DNA of 64,000 nucleotides from Cordia subcordata (Eukaryota > Streptophyta > Magnoliopsida > Boraginales > Cordiaceae): contig JAPTOF010000012.1 in the NCBI GenBank assembly GCA_028554755.1, positions 3,823,001 through 3,887,000 of the forward strand. The letters are read 5' to 3'. The first letter of the stretch is position 1. The number at the start of each line of letters is the position of its first letter. Position numbers and translations under genes: made by a program. This document shows, in pieces, positions 48,502 to 59,842 of the stretch. The notes beneath the pieces are model-generated. The model worked only from the letters and a program-made list of their open reading frames with translations, did no database searches and was not told where the DNA came from.

Positions 48502-48653
48502 ATGGAACTTCTAATTTGAATGTTACAATTGCATTACGTTGTGCAATTTTTCTACTAGCTAGTAGATGCTCATGGAAAGTGCTGAATTGGGTATGGATAA
48601 GGCCCACGAAGTTAGAAAAGTGTCTCCGAAAACAAGGTGTAAATGGAAAATAG
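48502..48653 (+). pseudogene. Orphan CYP72A exon-1 relic on the plus strand, unit 2
   Basis: Better preserved than its copy at 35447. In the plus frame it reads CSWKVLNWVWIRPTKLEK followed by CLRKQGVNGK and a stop. The upstream MELLI at ATG 48502 is out of frame with it through an indel. It corresponds to roughly the first 50 residues of a CYP72A exon 1 and has no donor or later exon. It is antisense to the array genes. Confidence 0.82.
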
Positions 48654-48803
48654 ATTATTATACTACATTTTAACAGTTCTCTCGTATAATATGAGAGAAA
48701 GTTTAATAATTCATATATACAACATGTTATCTCGACCATTTATAACAATTAAATTTCAAAAAGAACAAAATAAATTCTTTAAAATGCTTTTTCTCTCCCA
48801 TTA

Positions 48804-49811
48804 GGGTGAATAGCACAACACCCTGTATGGTTTGACTAATGTGTACAACACGTCCCTGTGGTTAGAAAATTAGTTAAGACACCCTCTATAGTTTTAACGA
48901 GAGTGTATATAGACCCCCTCCGTTAACTTTTTCGTATAAGATAACGAGATTTGAGATGCACGTGTGACTTGTAAGATGTTGCATTGTTTTTTCATGAGAA
49001 ATGCATTAAATGGGCTTTCTGCCCTTATTTTATTTAAAGCATAAAAATAAAAATAAAAATTAAATTAAAAAAAGAAAAGAAAAATAGCCATCACTCTTAC
49101 CCCCATCCCCGCCACCACACCCCATCCCCATCCCCACCACCCCCAACCACCCTATCGCCCAAAACCCATCCTCTGTCATCCCTCACCACCCAAACCCCAT
49201 CCCTTGCAACCCCCTACACATACGAACACACACACACGCGCGCGCAGAGACACATACACACGCGCACACACTCACATACACATAATGCACCCGTTGCCAA
49301 AAGACACCAGATCTAACGCGAACAAGGATGTTGATGTTGGTGACTGAAATTGTGTGAAGAGTGAGGTGTTTAATGGATTTTTTTGTGTTGGTGAAAGTGG
49401 TGGAGTAGGTTTGCTGATTAATGGGGGTAGAGGTGGCAGGAATGAAGTTTTGGGCAGTAAGGGGTGGCGGGGTATGGGGGTTTAGGCGGTGGTGGCGGCG
49501 GGGATGGGGGTGGAGGGTGAGGTGGTGGCTGATTTTTTTTTTTCTTGTTTTTTCATTTTTTAATTTAATTTTTAAATTTCTTTTATTTTTAAATAAAATA
49601 AAGGTAAAATAGATATCTTATTTAATAATATAGGGACAAAATGGACTTTTTTTCTTAAAACCCATAAAAAAAACTAATGATCGTTGGCTTCAGGGGGATG
49701 TGTGCACCTTCTAAAAATACGAGGGATCAATTTACTAATTTCTAACATACGGGGGGGGGGGGATTTTGTGCACATTTCGCAAACTATAAGGGGCAATTAT
49801 GCAATTTACCC
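48804..49811. mobile_element. Fold-back MULE-like element, 1,008 bp
   Basis: The ends GGGTGAATAGCACAACACCC and (reverse complement) GGGTAAATTGCATAATTGCC pair. The inverted similarity continues for more than 100 bases, and the C-rich tract near 49080-49210 is matched by a G-rich tract near 49430-49525, so nearly the whole element folds back. It is flanked by the 9-bp repeat CTCCCATTA at 48795-48803 and 49812-49820. The unit 1 site (near 35735: TTCTCCAATTACCACC) is empty. An open frame in the G-rich arm is a composition artefact. Confidence 0.85.
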
Positions 49812-49820
49812 CTCCCATTA

Positions 49821-51551
49821 CCACCACTCCTTTTGGGATTTTTTTTTTTTGGCCAGAGAATTAAAAAGAAAAGAAGTGTCTAATTACCTTTGGATCTTTT
49901 TGCTTAGATTTTTTTTCTTCCTTCTTTTTTTTTTTTTTTTTTTTGCTGCTTTTGGTGTTGGAAAATGATTTCTTAATTGAAATTAGGATAAAATGCATTT
50001 TATTCTCTTATGTTTTGCTAAAGTTATATTAAACATTCTATGATTTTAAAAAACGCACGAATACCCTGATATGTTATAAAGAATGTTGCATAGTCACTCC
50101 AAAAATTAAGAATTTTGTGCAATATTCTTTATAGTATAGAGGATTATTTGAGAGTTTTGAAAGATAAGAAGTTTTGTATAACTTTGATAAAATATAGGGA
50201 GTAAAAATGTAAATTTCTCTTAAGATTGTGGTGTAAAATAAAAGATTTGTATTTTAGTAAAGGTTGTAGTTCTAATTGTTAGAGGCAAGGCAGAGCTAGG
50301 GAGACCGGAAGGTGGTAGACCCCCTGAGCTCCACAATCTTGCATCCTATGTTTAACCCATTAATTATTAAATAAATAATTGTATTATGTCCAATTTATTT
50401 AATTATTTTAGCAAGACTATTTTATTTAAATGTTTTTTCTTAATATCGCTTTATTGTTGTTAATAAGTGAACATTTTAAGGCACAAGACTAATATAATGA
50501 CTAAGAGTAATTTGTTTCAAATATTTGTCACAATACTGTTTAATTTTTGGTTTGAAAATTTGAATTCTTGTTATGATATTTTTGTGAGGTTTTTTTTTGT
50601 CTATTTAAAATGATATTTAAATGGTCAAATCTTTGTATTAGATAGATAACTTAATTTAGTGGATAAATTTTTAAGAATGCTTAATTTATTTGTCTTTTGG
50701 TTAGGCAATTTTAGAGTCTTAGTATAGGATAATTTATTTTGGGTATACATTATTAATTAATGACTAATTTTTTGTATCAAAAAGCACTTTTTTAATGCGA
50801 AAATATTTTTTCTAATAAGTATTTGGAGCATTTTTTTAAAGGATAAAACTCTCCCCAAAAAAAAAAAATTTCAAGCATTATAAAAAATATATATTTTATA
50901 AGCCAATCCAATGGGACCTTAAAACCTTTAGGAAAAATTTAAAGGGTTGAATATGATATTATGCACCAAATCACCTTAACTTTTTAAAAGATAATTTGAT
51001 TTTCTATATGAAAAAATATTGTCATATTCATGTAAATATGAAAAATGAATTTTTCTATTTAGACAAGTTCAATTTCATTAACTTAATCAATTTCTCAACT
51101 TCATTAACTTAATTATTTATCTTCTTTATTAAGCTTGCACACCCCCCCCTTTTCCAACCCCCCCCCCCCCAACAACCAAATCTTGAATTCCTGGCCCGTC
51201 TTTGGTTAGAGGCAGATTTTCTTTTAATACACTACATCAAAATTAGAAAAGATATAATACTTTGTGCCTTATGTTGCTATATAGTAAGAGACCATCTCAT
51301 TTAAAAATTTACCACAAATGTTCAAAGTAATCACTACAATTATTATTTCGTTAAAGTTAGGAGAAAAAAATCGTACGACACGTGCCATTTTAATTTTTAG
51401 GAACTAAACTAAAAATTTGCCTACGAAGTTTACTATAAAGTTTACAAGTATCAAAGGAAGCATTATTGCATGGGAGTACAATACAGAAGTTGCATGACCA
51501 AAGTGTTCTAACATACAACATAAAGTACTAGAAATTAAAGCAGTATTTTGT
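49821..51551. other. Unit 2 intergenic DNA to the G6 flank
   Basis: Aligns with 35745-37000 of unit 1 up to about 51110. It holds homopolymer T runs near 49921-49944 and C runs near 51142-51170. No gene is seen. Confidence 0.5.
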
Positions 51552-51761
51552 GCCCATTTGGATTAGTTTTTTTGAAAAATATTTTTTCTAATAACTTTTT
51601 TTGAGAAGTAGAAAATGCTAATTTAAAAACAAAAATTGTATTTGAACTTTTTTTTAAAATTTTAATTTTTTTGAAAGTCAAATCAAATAGTTATTACAAA
51701 TTTAATATAACTTAAAATTTTTTTTTTTTTTTCTTGACAAAAAGCTAATCCAAACAGGCCC
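51552..51761. mobile_element. PIF/Harbinger-like MITE in the G6 3' flank
   Basis: The ends GCCCATTTGGATTAG and CTAATCCAAACAGGCCC are inverted copies of the 46708 family. It ends about 40 bases beyond the G6 stop codon, so it may lie within the G6 3' untranslated region. The target duplication is not clear. Confidence 0.6.
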
Positions 51762-51802
51762 TTTATTTCCAAATCTAGTAAGGACTTGTAATTTAGCAGC
51801 AA

Positions 51803-52492
51803 CTATAATTTGTGTAGAACAAGGTGAGCACCATATTGGGGCTGGAGAGTTACCATCACGTGAGGAGCATGAGAATAGGATGGCGAGAGCTCAAAGGAGA
51901 AGCGTTGCAGAATCATGGCAAGTGCCATTTTCGCTTCTAACATTGCGAAGTTTTGTCCGATGCATATTCGAGGTCCCCAACCGAATGGAAAAAACGAAAC
52001 TTGACCCTTTGTTGCCTTTACAACTCCCTCTGCAAATCTTTCTGGCTTAAATTCCTTTGCATCAGCACCCCATATTTCACGGTCATGATGCAATAAGATC
52101 GTTGGCAACTGTAGTAAGACCTCAGCTGGTAAGCTTAATTTTCCTAATTTGGTTTCTTCATGGGTTCTTCGGCCCAGTGAAGTTATTGGTGGGTATAACC
52201 TCATAACCTCGTAGATAATCATGGTTACCTGTTAAAATAAAGAGGCTAAAAGTTTCAAAGATTGTGACATATATAATTACTACCAAAAAAAAAAAAAATA
52301 GACGGCAATTTCGCTACGAAATAACGAGGAATAGGCTGTGGTTCTACGATATAGGCAAGAGTTTAGGTAATACATAGATATACTATTATACAAGATAATT
52401 AATGAATATATTTTTAGCTTGATTGGTTGATGGTATGATTATAAAGTGCTACAATAAAAAAAGTTCAAAATTCGAATTGTGGGTGAAACATA

Positions 52493-52535
<43 letters not shown>

Positions 52536-55500
52536 GAATTATATTTAGGCAACATATTAAAAAAGCCGATGCTCATGTAGGCAACAGTAAGACTAGTGCT
52601 TATTACCTACTTTTTGTGTAGTATGCATCTTTTTATAAAGAGTTATCTGCTTAAAGATGGAAATAAAATCAAAGATACTTACAACTTTCAGGTGATTTAG
52701 TTCATCAAAATCTGGTTTCCGATGTCCAAAAGTTCGTAAAACCTCTTCTCTAGCGCGTTCCTGCCACTTAGGATGCACACTCAACAAAACCATTGCCCAC
52801 AAGAGCACCACAGAAGTAGTTTCTTGCCCAGCAAAATAAAATAGTTTGCACTCTTCAATGACTTCTTTGATATTCATACCACCATTTTCATTTCCATTTT
52901 GCTCGATTTCTTTGAAATTCGATTCTAATAAGATCCCCAATAAATCATCATTTTTTGCTTCCCTCAATTTCATGGCCTTAACCCTTTTGTCAATAATACT
53001 TCTAATCGAAGCTCGAACTTCCTTTTCAATCTCTTTCATTCTTTTGTTCCTCTTAGATGGCAGAAACCTGCATATATACAAAGAGGAAAACAAGAATAAT
53101 GCGCAAAGTGAAAATCGCTTTAAATGGAACATATATGTTCCTAGATTCAATTCTTTTGGACCTCGGGCATTGTGGGAACTTGCAGTACAAGAAATTAAGC
53201 TAGTAACTATACATATTTAAACTCCTAATTATATATAGAAGTAATAAAATTAACTATTTATGTTCGACCCAAGACTAAAAATTTTCAATATAACTAAAAT
53301 TAAATTTATACTACACTTGAAAAGCATAGTGAATGTTTTTTACATTTAGAAGTGTAGCTAATGTTTGTTAGAAATGCATATTTTCAAATTTATATTAGTT
53401 ACACTTTCAAAAATAATAATTTTTTTTCCAATCTTAAAAATAATTAAATATAGAAGCTCCATTATTAATTATTGTTATATTGAAACCGTAATAAATATTT
53501 TATTAAACTTAAAACCGTAACTGAAATAAAAGTTGTCAATTTTTACTCTTCCATACTTAGTTCGATCTAACAAAAAATATATAATTACTAGCCTAAAATC
53601 TTAGAGGGTTCGTAAACTCGACTATTTTCAGAACAACCAGGCCAGAAGTCATCGTTTTCCCGACAAATGAATAGAAATTAAATAGAACAAAAGATTACCT
53701 CCATCCTGGGATGTAAACTGATCTTGCAACTATCATGACATGCTCAGCCTGTTCTCTTTGGAGTTCAAATATCTTTTTACCTTCCTCGTAGCAACTACCA
53801 AATGCTGTACGAGAGATTGCATCACTGGTCAAAGTTTGAAGACAAGGCCACACATCCAACTCATTTGATCCTTGTGAAATAATCCCCTCCCACTTGCTCA
53901 GCATCTCAGTACAACTCAAATGAAAAGCTGGTAACATGAGCTAGATAATTTTGACCAAAAAAAAAAAAAACAAAAAAGAGTAAGGAAAACACCTGTTAAT
54001 ATAATAAATAAGTACGTTAATATTTTCTCTACAAATTTAAACTTTTAAATAAGGTCGTAACTTCAATATAATATCAGAGCTCAGATCATAGGTTCGAAGT
54101 TCATCATTACCCATTTAAAGAAACATTAAAACTACATCCATGTACAAGGCTCTAAAACAAGAGAAGGCGTGTTAATATAATAAATAAATAGACCAATACA
54201 TTTCTACAAACTTAAACCCTTAAATGAAGTTATATTAGATTCTTGTTTGGAAAAAGAAAATACCTTCAACTTCTCCAGGTGAAAAGCAGGATTGATGATT
54301 TTTCTGTGTTTAGCCCACTTATCATTTTCATGGCTCGCTAGTCCATAAGACAACAGTTTGATAAGTGGGTTAGCGGGAAGTTTGTGGAACTGATAGTTTT
54401 TAGTTAATACTTCCCTTATGAGTTCAGGGTCCGTGATGAACACTGCAGGTCTTGGCCCAAGCCATGCAAAAGAAAGCTTGCCTGCATGCAAGTTTAATTA
54501 TGACCGAAAAATACATCAGACTCTCTGTGATATAATAGACACCCTTCTTCAAGGAACAAAACAGTATAGTGCTTTGATTCAAAAACTTTAAAAAAAAAAA
54601 CAAGTTACAAAAATGTTCTGAGACACAAAACAATTCCAGCAAACTGTGGATGAATCACAGGCAGGTCTAACCTTTTTTACCCTCGCATGGATGTTCGGAG
54701 GAGGTGCACAGGCATCATCCTTGACATTTTTTTAAAGAAGTTATTATTATTTTTTTAAACTTTTTTCTGGTTAATTATGAAAGACCAACTCATATGAGGT
54801 GCATCTCCTTACGACTAGATTGCACTTCCTTGTGATCGTGACAAAGGTAGTACCATTATTTTTTGTTTTACTTTTCAAATAAAAATTAACAAAATAAGTT
54901 CATAACAAAAATACAAATTTTATAAGTTTTTGTGTCATAAAAAGCAAATAAGTATAACGTATAGAAAATAAGAGACAAAAAAAGAGAAAATAAAAAAAAT
55001 TTGATTGCTTGGTCACTTAAATAAAGAGAGATATAATATATTTTTAAATTGAATATTCAACATTTTTAAAATCTGAAGTCAAGTCTAGAACAAATATAAA
55101 ATATAGTTTAATTTACAATGAAGATAACTATTGGTTTATATTTCTTATATTGAAGTTTCATTATTATATTAATTATTATATATTTTTTAGAATGAGCTTT
55201 TAGTTTATATTAAATTTTTTTTACATAAATATACACCCGCTAAGCACTGTCACGGACTCAGACTGAACATTTAGCTAGTCTGAAGTAAGAGTCTGAGAAG
55301 TATACATACCATTTTTCTTGGTGGCCTCGACATAGAAAGGCACCACTCTTGGCACAATATCGTCCCAGAGATTGATTGGCTTTGATTTAGCTTCCTGGAT
55401 CATCTTGGTCATTTCCCTCAAGTCCCCAAACAATAGCTTATAAGTGTTTCCAGTGAGACCTTGTGTTCTGAAGCACTTTTCTAGCTTCCTTGGCCTTATC

Positions 55501-55583
55501 CATACCCAATCCAACACTTTCCATGCGTATACTAGTACAAAAATGGCACCAAATACTGAAGCTATGATGTGGAAAAGCTCCAT
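51803..55583 (-). CDS. CYP72A: G6: intact CYP72A-type cytochrome P450 (514 aa)
   Basis: Exons 55583-55310, 54481-54264, 53940-53699, 53067-52683 and 52228-51803 join to 514 codons plus TAG; exon 3 is one codon shorter than in G1-G5. The start is the ATG of [11 protein letters not shown], which opens the ER anchor. Landmarks are [53 protein letters not shown] and [16 protein letters not shown]. It belongs with G7 in a second group, set apart by [18 protein letters not shown] and a C-terminal HKL. Introns are longer than in G2 (intron 1 about 830 bases, 3 about 630, 4 about 450); intron 4 holds a (TA)n tract at 52497-52533. Introns show no gene. The likely role is an ER monooxygenase of unknown, probably terpenoid, substrate. 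Confidence 0.93.
52497..52533. repeat. (TA)n microsatellite in G6 intron 4
   Basis: About 17 uninterrupted TA units. Confidence 0.9.
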
Positions 55584-55640
55584 TTTTCTTCTAAGGGGGC
55601 TTGTGAGTTTTGAAGTTCCAACACACACACACACTCTCTC

Positions 55641-55650
55641 TATATATATA
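55641..55650 (-). promoter_or_regulatory. Probable TATA box of G6
   Basis: TATATATATA on the minus strand, about 58 bases upstream of the start codon at 55583. It is followed on the transcript side by a CT/CA-type repeat (GAGAGAGTGTGTGTG) that would fall in the 5' leader. The spacing differs from the 91-100 bases seen in G1-G5. Confidence 0.5.
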
Positions 55651-55762
55651 GTAATCCAAGAGGGAGACTTCTTTGATATTATTATTTGGTGAATCTTAGA
55701 ATAATTTCGTAAGTTCTGTTTTAGTCTTTCAACTATTTCTGGTCCTGACCAAAGGATCATTA

Positions 55763-55990
55763 TGGCCTCGTTTGAATTGGCTTTTTTTAGAAGCGTTTTT
55801 TTTAACAGCCTTTGAAAAACAGTTTTTTTTTTTAGAAGTTGAAAATTCTGGCTTCTAAAAAAAGGTGTATTTGAGTTTTTTTTAGATTTTCAGCTTTTTT
55901 GAAAATCAAATCAAATAGTTATTGTAAAAGTAATATAACTTTTTCAGAAATTTTTTTTTTCTTAAAAAAAAAGTCAATCCAAACAGGCCC
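55763..55990. mobile_element. PIF/Harbinger-like MITE upstream of G6
   Basis: The ends TGGCCTCGTTTGAATTGGC and GTCAATCCAAACAGGCCC match the 46708 family. TTA lies on the left and TAA on the right. It sits about 180 bases upstream of the G6 start, in or near the promoter. Confidence 0.7.
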
Positions 55991-57690
55991 TAAGTCCAAA
56001 AATTGGGTTCTATTTTGATAATTATGTACTTTCTTTTATTAGAACAAGCTAATGATTAGGGGTAAAGTTGCTCTAATTATAATCGCATTAATTTGCCAAT
56101 ATATGATTGTTTCTATAATTTTGCCCCTAATTATTAGTATATTTTAACAAAAATGGTCAAAATAAATCCAATTGATGAAAATTAATGGTCATTCTAGGAC
56201 CAACAATGATTAAATGACTAGAACAGAACTCAAGAGATAATTTATTGGCTTTCATGATCTTTAATTTAGCTTTTCGATTATTTGGTTTTTGGTCAATGGT
56301 ATAATACTTGATTCCAACCGTAGTGCTGTATGCATTTACAAAATTCTAACTAGCACTTGTACTTCACCCACTTTTAGGTGCAATAAGGGAACAATTATCA
56401 ACTTCTTTGAAAAATTCTTCCATCTAATAATAAAAATAATTCGTCATCACTTTCTAAGAATATGGTAGAAACGTTTGAGAAGGTGGACAATCCTGAAAAC
56501 TTAACGAGAGCTTGACACATAATGCACATCTCTACCCCAATTAATGGAGCCATCATTGTCGAGGGCACTTTCATGGAAGTTTCTTTTAAAGGTAGGATCA
56601 TAAGTTTTTTTAATCTATTTTTTGCTCCTTTTCCTTCTTCTAACCAACAATACGCTTAGCTTATTTTATTCTTTTTCATTCATTTCTTTGTAATCAACTC
56701 CTTCACTCATAGCCTGTTTAAAATAGTTTTATCCAAAATTTAAAATTTAATAATTATTTTATATAATAAGTGTTTTATAAAAAATAAGTGTCTGATGCAA
56801 TAAGACTGTTTGGTTTGTTACCTGAAATACTATTATAAGTTACTTTGATAATAATATTATCAATTTTGACTTATGGTATTTTAATTTTATAATTAAATAA
56901 TAAATTATAAAATATAAATAATAATTAATTTTTATTTTTGTTTTAAATATTTTAAAATTTTGAAATTTTAATTTTTAATATTTTATTTTTAACTTTTTTA
57001 TTTTTTATTTTTTAAATTTTTTTAGTTTTTAAATTTTAAATTTTATTTAAAATTTTTAATATTTAATATTTTATTTTTAAATTTTAAAATTTTTTATTTT
57101 CTTTATTTTTTATTTTTAAAATTTTTATTTTTAATTATTTTCTATATGATAAGATATAAGATAAGATATGAATACCCTAAACCCAACTTATTTTTTATAA
57201 CTACAAATAAGACATCTTATGAAAAATATCTTATAAGTGTCTTATAATAAGCTGATAACAAATGATCATTTTCACATAAATTGTCAAATAAGATAAGTGT
57301 CTTATAATAAGCTCCAAACAAACACAACATCAGTCCCTTTCAACCAAGATGGTTTGCTTATTTCTCTTTTCCGCTTTAAAGGAGGCTAAATGTCTATTAC
57401 AACATTCATCTAGCAGAAATTAATTTATGGACTTATTCATACTAAAAATGAGAAACATACCACTTGATTACTAAATCTTTAGTACTTATTTCTCTTTTCA
57501 CTTCACATCTCTTATAATCATCTCTTTTTGTCAAACCATTTCGGTCAAATCCGCTCTCCCAATCCTATCAGGTTTGAATTTCAAACGCAAAATTTACACT
57601 TAGATTTGACCCAAGAATCTTAATATTTTATTATTTTACATAAATATTTTGAACTTAAATAATTGTCACAGTAATATTGGAAAATTGAAC
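55991..57690. other. AT-rich intergenic DNA, G6 to G7
   Basis: Low-complexity A/T sequence dominates 56860-57150. A weak inverted relationship between about 56810 (TGTTTGGTTTGTTACC) and 57290-57325 (AGCTCCAAACAAACAC) hints at another TIR element, unproven. The short open frame at 56398-56601 (minus) is unsupported. No gene is called. Confidence 0.4.
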
Positions 57691-57697
57691 AATATAA

Positions 57698-57920
57698 GGC
57701 TTGTTTGGATTGGTATTTTCAGGAAAAGGTATTTTTTCCCTGAAAATGTTATATTAAATTTACAATAATTATTTGATTTGGCTTCTAAAAAATTAAAATT
57801 TTGAAAAAAAAATTCAAATACAAGTTTTTTTTTAGAAGCTAAAATTTTCAGCTTTTAAAAAAAATTATTTTTTGAAAATTGTTAAAAAAATATTTTAAAA
57901 AAATCAATCCAAACTGCCCA
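57698..57920. mobile_element. PIF/Harbinger-like MITE
   Basis: The ends GGCTTGTTTGGATTGG and TCAATCCAAACTGCCCA are flanked by TAA on each side. Same family as 46708-46935. Confidence 0.75.
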
Positions 57921-58339
57921 TAATATTATCATAACTTGCACGTTATTTTACTACTGGTTTTCTTAAAGACTTCTGGCTCTCGAAATCTTCACACAAATAA
58001 TGCGCTATGGGCCAGCCAGCTTGAATGCTCTCAGTAAACCTAGGAGAAAAGAGATTAGATGTCGCTGTCTGGAAAACTGACTCCATTGAGTAAGAATTAT
58101 TTAATAATATAAAGTGTGAGAAAAAAATTTAGTTATATATTTAATATTCTATTATAATTATATTAATAAAATATAATTGTTAAATTTTATTTATAATATT
58201 ACGATCTAAAATATTTTTGACTCCAGCCGTGATAGTCAAGGAGGATGACTTATGCAGTGACGCAAGATCGGAGGATGGGTCAACTTTCATGATTGATGTG
58301 TTTATGTAGAAGATATGACAGAAAAAATCTAAAGGACAA

Positions 58340-58557
58340 GACCCATTTAGATTAATTTTTTAAAATCATTTTTTAATAATTTTTGAAAAATAAATTTCTT
58401 TTTGAAAAGTTAAAAATTTTGACTTCTAAAAAAAATATTTGAATTTTTTTAGTATTTCAACTTTTTTAAAAATTAAATTAAATAATTATTATAAATTTAA
58501 TGTAATTTTTCTTAAAAAAATATTTTTTCTTGAAAGAAAGTCAATCTAAACAGGTCC
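58340..58557. mobile_element. PIF/Harbinger-like MITE, diverged
   Basis: The ends GACCCATTTAGATTAATTTT and AAAGTCAATCTAAACAGGTCC match the 46708 family with substitutions. The flanks do not give a clean TAA. Confidence 0.6.
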
Positions 58558-58892
58558 AAGACAATGCAAAGAGCAATAATAAACGCAACAAATATATAAG
58601 GCATTTACTTCATAATAACAAAAAAGAAATAAGCTATTTACTATAAAATCTGTGAACATCATCCCTTGTATAATTTACAAGTTTTGGATATATTAATAAA
58701 AAAATGTGAATATTTTGTGAATATATATTATAAGATTGTGAACATATAGTTGAAAAGGTGTAAATATTTTGTAAACAAATATCATAAAATTTGTAAATAT
58801 ATAATGTACGACTTGTAAACATATAGTATATATAGTAATGAACATATAGTATAAACCTTATGAATATATGCCATAAAACTTGTTAATATTTA

Positions 58893-59313
58893 AGTTAGGA
58901 AATTAGGACGCATAACACACACTCACACAGCAGAATTATAGCACGAGTAACGAGAAAATAATACACACAATTAAACGTGGTTCGGCCTTCTGCCGACGTC
59001 CATGAAAACCTCCACTAAATAGAAAAGAGTACAAACTCAGTAGGACTTTTTGCACGTCGAAAAGTTTAAACCCTTCCTGACTTTTACAATGGCTCTCTCT
59101 CTACCTAGACCTATTGCAAGACATAGGTCTTACAATTAATGCAAGAGTACTATTTATAGATGAGACTTCCTTGTCCTTCAAGATAAGGGTTTCCTAATCT
59201 ATCAATCTTACCATAACTAAGACTCTTACCGTAATTGAAATTTTAACTCTCTTTATGACTCTTTCCTAATTTCAATATGGGCTTGGGCTTAGCACTTGAG
59301 CCGCAACCTAACA
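58893..59313 (-). mobile_element. Probable solo LTR
   Basis: On the minus strand it starts TGTTAGGTTGCGGCTC. On the plus strand its right end is ACCTAACA and its left end is AGTTAGG, where an intact LTR would have TGTTAGG. The flanking five bases are ATTTA (58888-58892) and ATTCA (59314-59318), a one-mismatch target duplication. It contains AACGTGGTTCGGC, as in the fragment at 7146-7331. No coding is seen. Confidence 0.6.
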
Positions 59314-59842
59314 ATTCATTTGAAAACTTATAGCATAAAACTTGTAAATATGTAATATAAACTTTGTTAAGATATTGTATAATGCGTGAATATGCATAAA
59401 ATTTGTAAAAACTCCTTAAATCTTAAGATACTTAATTAAAAGGGTCTTTTTGTAAAACTGCATTCCGATTTTGTTTCAAGTCAGTACATAAAAGTAAAAA
59501 TTTTCTAATTATGAATTGTTTTTTTCACTGAAACCTTTTATTATTTAAAAAATAGATAAAAATGGTTAATAAAATTCAATAAATAATTTATAATGATATA
59601 ATTTTGGCTTAGACTAGTATTATTCTAATTATTATTATTGTCATGTGACAATCTATAGGATGAGGAAGTAGCTTAAGTGGTTGAGGCTACTTCTTTTAGA
59701 AGATAGGACGGGGTTGGGTTAGGAGTAGGGGTGAAAAAATAAAATCTAAATTTTGTTAATCTTTCTGCCAGCTTCAATACTCTCCTTAAATCTATGAGAA
59801 GATGACTTTTTTGCCCCCATGATTAACAAACTAATAATTTTA
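59314..59842. other. Intergenic, nothing recognised
   Basis: AT-rich sequence between the solo LTR and the next MULE. No gene, terminal repeat or RNA gene is seen. Confidence 0.4.

Noticed and set aside
48464..48739. 91-residue minus-strand open frame
   Set aside because: It is the antisense shadow of the P450 exon-1 relic; only the plus frame gives CYP72A similarity.
49421..49612. Gly/Trp/Arg-rich small protein
   Set aside because: It is a translation of a G-rich arm of a fold-back transposon; composition bias explains it.
56398..56601. 67-residue minus-strand frame between G6 and G7
   Set aside because: No family resemblance, no splice context and no repeat copy to support it.
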